Positions 5,716 through 8,285 of a stretch of 8,285 nucleotides of DNA are shown in pieces (positions within the stretch are counted from its first letter, which is position 1; each line of letters begins with the position of its first letter). The notes beneath the pieces were generated by a model. The model made no database searches. It worked only from the letters and a program-made list of their open reading frames with translations, and was not told where the DNA came from. Both the position numbers and the translations under genes were made by a program. Source of the stretch: Desulfobacteraceae bacterium (GTDB taxonomy: Bacteria; Desulfobacterota; Desulfobacteria; Desulfobacterales; UBA11574); assembly GCA_002868985.1 (NCBI GenBank), contig PKTV01000565.1, forward strand, positions 1 through 8,285, given 5' to 3'.

Positions 5716-5729
5716 TTGACTTAAGTCAA
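5716..5729. promoter_or_regulatory. HcpR operator, perfect palindrome TTGACTTAAGTCAA
   Basis: A perfect 14-bp palindrome of the TTGAC-N4-GTCAA form lies in the hcpR-hcp divergent region, centred at 5722.5. For hcp, it sits about 41.5 bp upstream of the predicted start near 5764, the classic class II activator position. For hcpR it supplies the -35 hexamer (TTGACT on the minus strand, 5729-5724) of a plausible promoter whose -10 is TATTTT at 5705-5700. The same bound dimer could thus activate hcp and repress hcpR. Confidence 0.8.
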
Positions 5730-5751
5730 GGCACTGGTTGTGTTTATCCTT

Positions 5752-5757
5752 TATAGT
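5752..5757 (+). promoter_or_regulatory. Predicted -10 element of the hcp promoter (TATAGT)
   Basis: TATAGT begins 29.5 bp after the centre of the HcpR palindrome, the distance expected for a class II Crp/Fnr-dependent promoter. There is no good -35 hexamer at the proper place apart from the palindrome itself, as is usual for such promoters. The predicted leader is close to 96 nt. Confidence 0.55.
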
Positions 5758-5859
5758 GTGAATCAAAAGCCGGGAAAAAGCTGATAAATCCATTTTGGAT
5801 ACATCGAAACCCTGAATCTTAAAACAATCATTTAATCGAATAAAAAAAGGAGGCCCATT

Positions 5860-7488
5860 ATGTTTTGTTTTCAATGTGAACAAACGGCAAAAGGTGAAGG
5901 ATGCACAAAAATCGGCGTGTGCGGAAAACAGCCGGATGTTGCAGTCCTACAGGATCTTTTGATTTATGCGGTAAAGGGACTGTCTCAGGTGGCGGTTGAA
6001 GGTCGCAAGGTCGGTATCAGGGATACAGCCATCGATCATTTTACCTGTGAAGCTATTTTTTCCACGTTGACCAACGTCGATTTTGATCCCGATCGATTTG
6101 TCAACCTCATCCATCAAACCGTTAAATTTAGAGATGAACTCAAGGCAAAAGTCTCGTCAGCCGGTGGAAAGACCGATTTTTCGGACGGGCCCGCAAACTT
6201 CACACCGGAGGCAAATCGAGAAAATCTTGTGGCCCAGGGAGAAAAAGTCGGGGTTAAATCTGATCCTGATATTAACCCTGACATTCTTTCTTTAAGAGAG
6301 CTTTTGATTTATGGCCTCAAAGGTGTGGCTGCATATGCGGATCATGCAAAGATTCTTGGAAAAACCGATGAAAGGGTTTTTGATTTTATCCATGAAGCCA
6401 TGGCCGCTACACTGAACAAGGATCTCGGTGCTGACGATTATGTTGGGCTCGTTTTAAAATGCGGTGAAATCAACCTCATTGCCATGGAGATTCTGGATGC
6501 GGCAAATACCGGGGCATACGGACATCCGGTACCGACATCCGTTCCTCTGGGTGCTAAAAAAGGCAAGGCAATCCTGGTTTCCGGACACGATCTAAAAGAC
6601 CTGGAAGACATCCTGAAGCAAAGCCAAGGCAAAGGCATCTATGTGTACACACATGGTGAGATGCTCCCCTGTCATGGATATCCTGAGCTGAAAAAATATG
6701 ATCACTTTTACGGGCACTACGGCACGGCCTGGCAGAATCAGGCCAAAGAGTTTGATGCGTTTCCGGGGGCAATTTTGATGACCACCAACTGCATTCAGAA
6801 ACCCAGAGATTCATATAAAGATTATATTTTCACCACCGGTTTGGTGGGTTGGCCCGGAGTCAGCCATATTGCGGACAAAAACTTTGCCCCTGTTATCGAA
6901 AAGGCGTTAGAATTGCCCGGATTTACAGAAGATACCCAAGGAAAATCGGTGATGGTCGGATTTGCCAGAAATGCCGTTATGGGTGTTGCGGGCACGGTGA
7001 TCGAAGCGGTGAAGAACAAGGCAATCCGTCATTTTTTCCTGGTGGGCGGATGCGATGGCGCCAAGGCGGGACGCAATTATTATACGGAGTTTGTGGAAAA
7101 AGTACCTGAAGATTGTGTGGTCCTGACCCTTGCCTGCGGCAAATTTCGCTTTTTCGACAAGGATCTTGGAGATATCGGCGGGATTCCGAGACTTCTCGAC
7201 GTTGGCCAGTGCAACGACGCCTATTCCGCTGTTCAAATTGCATCGGCTCTGGCGAACGCTTTTGAATGCGGGGTGAACGATCTTCCCTTGTCCATGATTC
7301 TTTCGTGGTATGAACAGAAAGCATGTGCGATTCTTTTGAGCCTGCTGTCTTTGGGAATCAAAGATATCCGACTGGGTCCGAGTCTTCCGGCTTTTGTTTC
7401 GCCGAATATTCTCAATGTTCTGGTGGAAAAGTTCAATATTATGCCGATACAGACACCGGATGAAGATCTGAAAGCGATTTTAGGATAA
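5860..7488 (+). CDS. hcp: Hybrid cluster protein Hcp (hydroxylamine/NO reductase), class I
   Basis: A full-length, 542-residue cytoplasmic enzyme that reduces hydroxylamine in vitro; E. coli Hcp is a high-affinity NO reductase. The N-terminal Cys3, Cys6, Cys15 and Cys21 (C-x2-C-x8-C-x5-C) match the [4Fe-4S] site of Desulfovibrio class I proteins, unlike the spacing of the E. coli [2Fe-2S] type. All ligands of the hybrid Fe-S-O cluster appear in order: His243, Glu267, Cys311, Cys398 (the persulfide position, in GGCDGAKAGR), Cys426 (LACGKFRF), Cys451 (VGQCNDA), Glu485 and Lys487 (WYEQKA). The numbering is close to that of D. vulgaris Hcp. AAGGAGG lies 6 nt before the ATG. It diverges from hcpR and its promoter region carries the HcpR palindrome, so induction by nitrosative stress is expected. 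No Hcr reductase is encoded next to it, as expected for class I. Nothing is missing or broken. Confidence 0.98.
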   Translation: MFCFQCEQTAKGEGCTKIGVCGKQPDVAVLQDLLIYAVKGLSQVAVEGRKVGIRDTAIDHFTCEAIFSTLTNVDFDPDRFVNLIHQTVKFRDELKAKVSSAGGKTDFSDGPANFTPEANRENLVAQGEKVGVKSDPDINPDILSLRELLIYGLKGVAAYADHAKILGKTDERVFDFIHEAMAATLNKDLGADDYVGLVLKCGEINLIAMEILDAANTGAYGHPVPTSVPLGAKKGKAILVSGHDLKDLEDILKQSQGKGIYVYTHGEMLPCHGYPELKKYDHFYGHYGTAWQNQAKEFDAFPGAILMTTNCIQKPRDSYKDYIFTTGLVGWPGVSHIADKNFAPVIEKALELPGFTEDTQGKSVMVGFARNAVMGVAGTVIEAVKNKAIRHFFLVGGCDGAKAGRNYYTEFVEKVPEDCVVLTLACGKFRFFDKDLGDIGGIPRLLDVGQCNDAYSAVQIASALANAFECGVNDLPLSMILSWYEQKACAILLSLLSLGIKDIRLGPSLPAFVSPNILNVLVEKFNIMPIQTPDEDLKAILG

Positions 7489-7498
7489 TTATTACTCG

Positions 7499-7541
7499 AC
7501 AGAATTCACAAGATGATTAGAGTATGTCTTGTGAATTCTGT
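7499..7541 (+). terminator. Perfect 15-bp hairpin between hcp and the HD gene
   Basis: ACAGAATTCACAAGA (7499-7513) pairs perfectly with TCTTGTGAATTCTGT (7527-7541), with a 13-nt loop. It begins 10 bp after the hcp stop. The stem is only modestly GC-rich and no T run follows it (TAATCCTG follows), so a standard intrinsic terminator is not supported. It may be a 3' end stabiliser or processing element that sets different levels of hcp and the downstream message, or a protein-binding dyad. Confidence 0.55.
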
Positions 7542-7579
7542 TAATCCTGTCAAAAAAAGTTGATCATAGGAGGAAAAAA

Positions 7580-8285
7580 ATGAAATGCCCGGGACAGGAC
7601 AGCCGGTACTGGAAAGCAGGCGCTATTTTTGAGGCAAAATGTCCGGAATGCGACCATTTGGTAGAGTTTTTCAAGGACGATACCACCCGAAAGTGCCCCA
7701 AATGTGAGCACAAGTTCGCCAATCCTAAAATGGATTTCGGATGTGCATCATACTGTCAGTATGCAACAGAGTGCATTGGGGATCTGCCGCCGGAGCTTTT
7801 GGCCCAGAAAGAGGACCTTCTAAAAGACCGCATCGCCATAGAGATGAAACGATATTTTAAAAGTGATTTCAAACGGATCGGCCATGCAACCCGGGTGGCT
7901 CGGTATGCCGAAAGGATCGGCAAAAACGAGCGGGGCAATCTGGCGGTAATACTGGCCGCCGCGTATCTGCATGACATCGGCATCCATGAAGCAGAAAGAA
8001 AGTATAACAGTACGGCCGCAAAATACCAGGAGCAGGAAGGGCCGCCCATTGCAAGATCGATCATGATCAAGCTGGGCGCAAAAGAAGAATTGATCGAAGA
8101 GGTTTGTGATATCGTCGGACATCACCATCATCCTCGAGCCGAAGAAACGCTGAATTTCAAGGTGCTGTACGATGCGGATCTCATTACCAACCTTGAAGAA
8201 AAACAGAAAGAAAACGCCATGGATACAGACAGAATCTTAAGTATTATTGACAATTCTTTTTTAACCGATACTGGCCGCGAAGAAG
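7580..8285 (+). CDS. Zinc-ribbon plus HD-domain protein, C-terminus cut by window edge
   Basis: At least 235 residues, beginning at an ATG with AGGAGG 6 nt upstream, 91 bp after hcp on the same strand. The N-terminus is a zinc-ribbon-like knuckle: CPEC (21-24) and CPKC (39-42). A second cysteine group follows at 55, 59 and 65 (C-x3-C-x5-C), which could hold a further metal or an iron-sulfur cluster. An HD domain follows: His102 (IGHATR), His131-Asp132 (YLHDIGIH), the histidine run 181-184 and Asp198/Asp200 (LYDADLI) supply the usual metal ligands of HD phosphohydrolases. No GYP motif is seen, so a cyclic-di-GMP phosphodiesterase is not indicated. The substrate is unknown, presumably a nucleotide. 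Position after hcp suggests a role in the HcpR-controlled nitrosative stress response; I recall similar HD genes beside hcp in sulfate reducers, but cannot verify it here. Confidence 0.85.
   Translation, partial: MKCPGQDSRYWKAGAIFEAKCPECDHLVEFFKDDTTRKCPKCEHKFANPKMDFGCASYCQYATECIGDLPPELLAQKEDLLKDRIAIEMKRYFKSDFKRIGHATRVARYAERIGKNERGNLAVILAAAYLHDIGIHEAERKYNSTAAKYQEQEGPPIARSIMIKLGAKEELIEEVCDIVGHHHHPRAEETLNFKVLYDADLITNLEEKQKENAMDTDRILSIIDNSFLTDTGREE

Noticed and set aside
5695..5883. Minus-strand open frame of 62 codons across the hcpR-hcp intergenic region
   Set aside because: It covers the HcpR palindrome, hcp promoter and ribosome site, has no family resemblance and overlaps the hcp start antisense.

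Overview
The window looks like chromosomal DNA of an anaerobic deltaproteobacterium (Desulfobacterota), most likely a Desulfobacteraceae/Desulfosarcina-type sulfate reducer. The evidence is a class I hybrid cluster protein, an HcpR-like Crp/Fnr regulator on a TTGAC-N4-GTCAA palindrome, periplasmic multiheme cytochromes c with a NapC/NrfH-type quinol dehydrogenase, and a DUF6125-like protein of the kind I associate with this group. The lineage is an inference from gene content and moderate-to-low GC, not from a marker gene.

Layout. (1) Positions 1-1748, minus strand: an octaheme hydroxylamine-oxidoreductase-family cytochrome, cut at its C-terminus by the window edge, preceded by a tetraheme NapC/NrfH-family membrane cytochrome. 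Together they form a predicted quinol-to-periplasm nitrogen-oxide reductase module (HaoCA type). (2) Positions 1907-2832, minus strand: mobB (molybdenum cofactor maturation) and a 109-residue ModE-type regulator that is only a winged helix. (3) Positions 2833-3352: a long AT-rich non-coding stretch. It holds a symmetric four-copy operator-like array next to the ModE-like gene, two candidate sigma70 promoters facing right and a small dyad over one -10. (4) Positions 3353-4942, plus strand: a possible 29-codon leader peptide with an ATGA overlap, a two-TM protein of unknown function with a beta-repeat tail, a DUF6125-like protein, and a carboxymuconolactone-decarboxylase-fold protein that has lost its redox motif. 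(5) Positions 4995-8285: hcpR (minus) diverging from hcp (plus), followed by a zinc-ribbon/HD-domain protein that runs off the right edge.

How it works together. The two ends of the window both deal with reactive nitrogen. Hcp is a cytoplasmic NO/hydroxylamine-reducing hybrid-cluster enzyme, and the HAO-family cytochrome with its quinol dehydrogenase would handle nitrite, NO or hydroxylamine in the periplasm. HcpR probably activates hcp: its palindrome lies about 41.5 bp upstream of the start predicted from a TATAGT -10. The same palindrome overlaps a plausible hcpR promoter, which suggests negative autoregulation. A 13-bp degenerate relative of the site lies upstream of the cytochrome pair, so common control is possible but unproven. 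The middle block is the least understood part: a molybdenum-linked regulator with a striking putative operator, followed by three small proteins with no assigned function.
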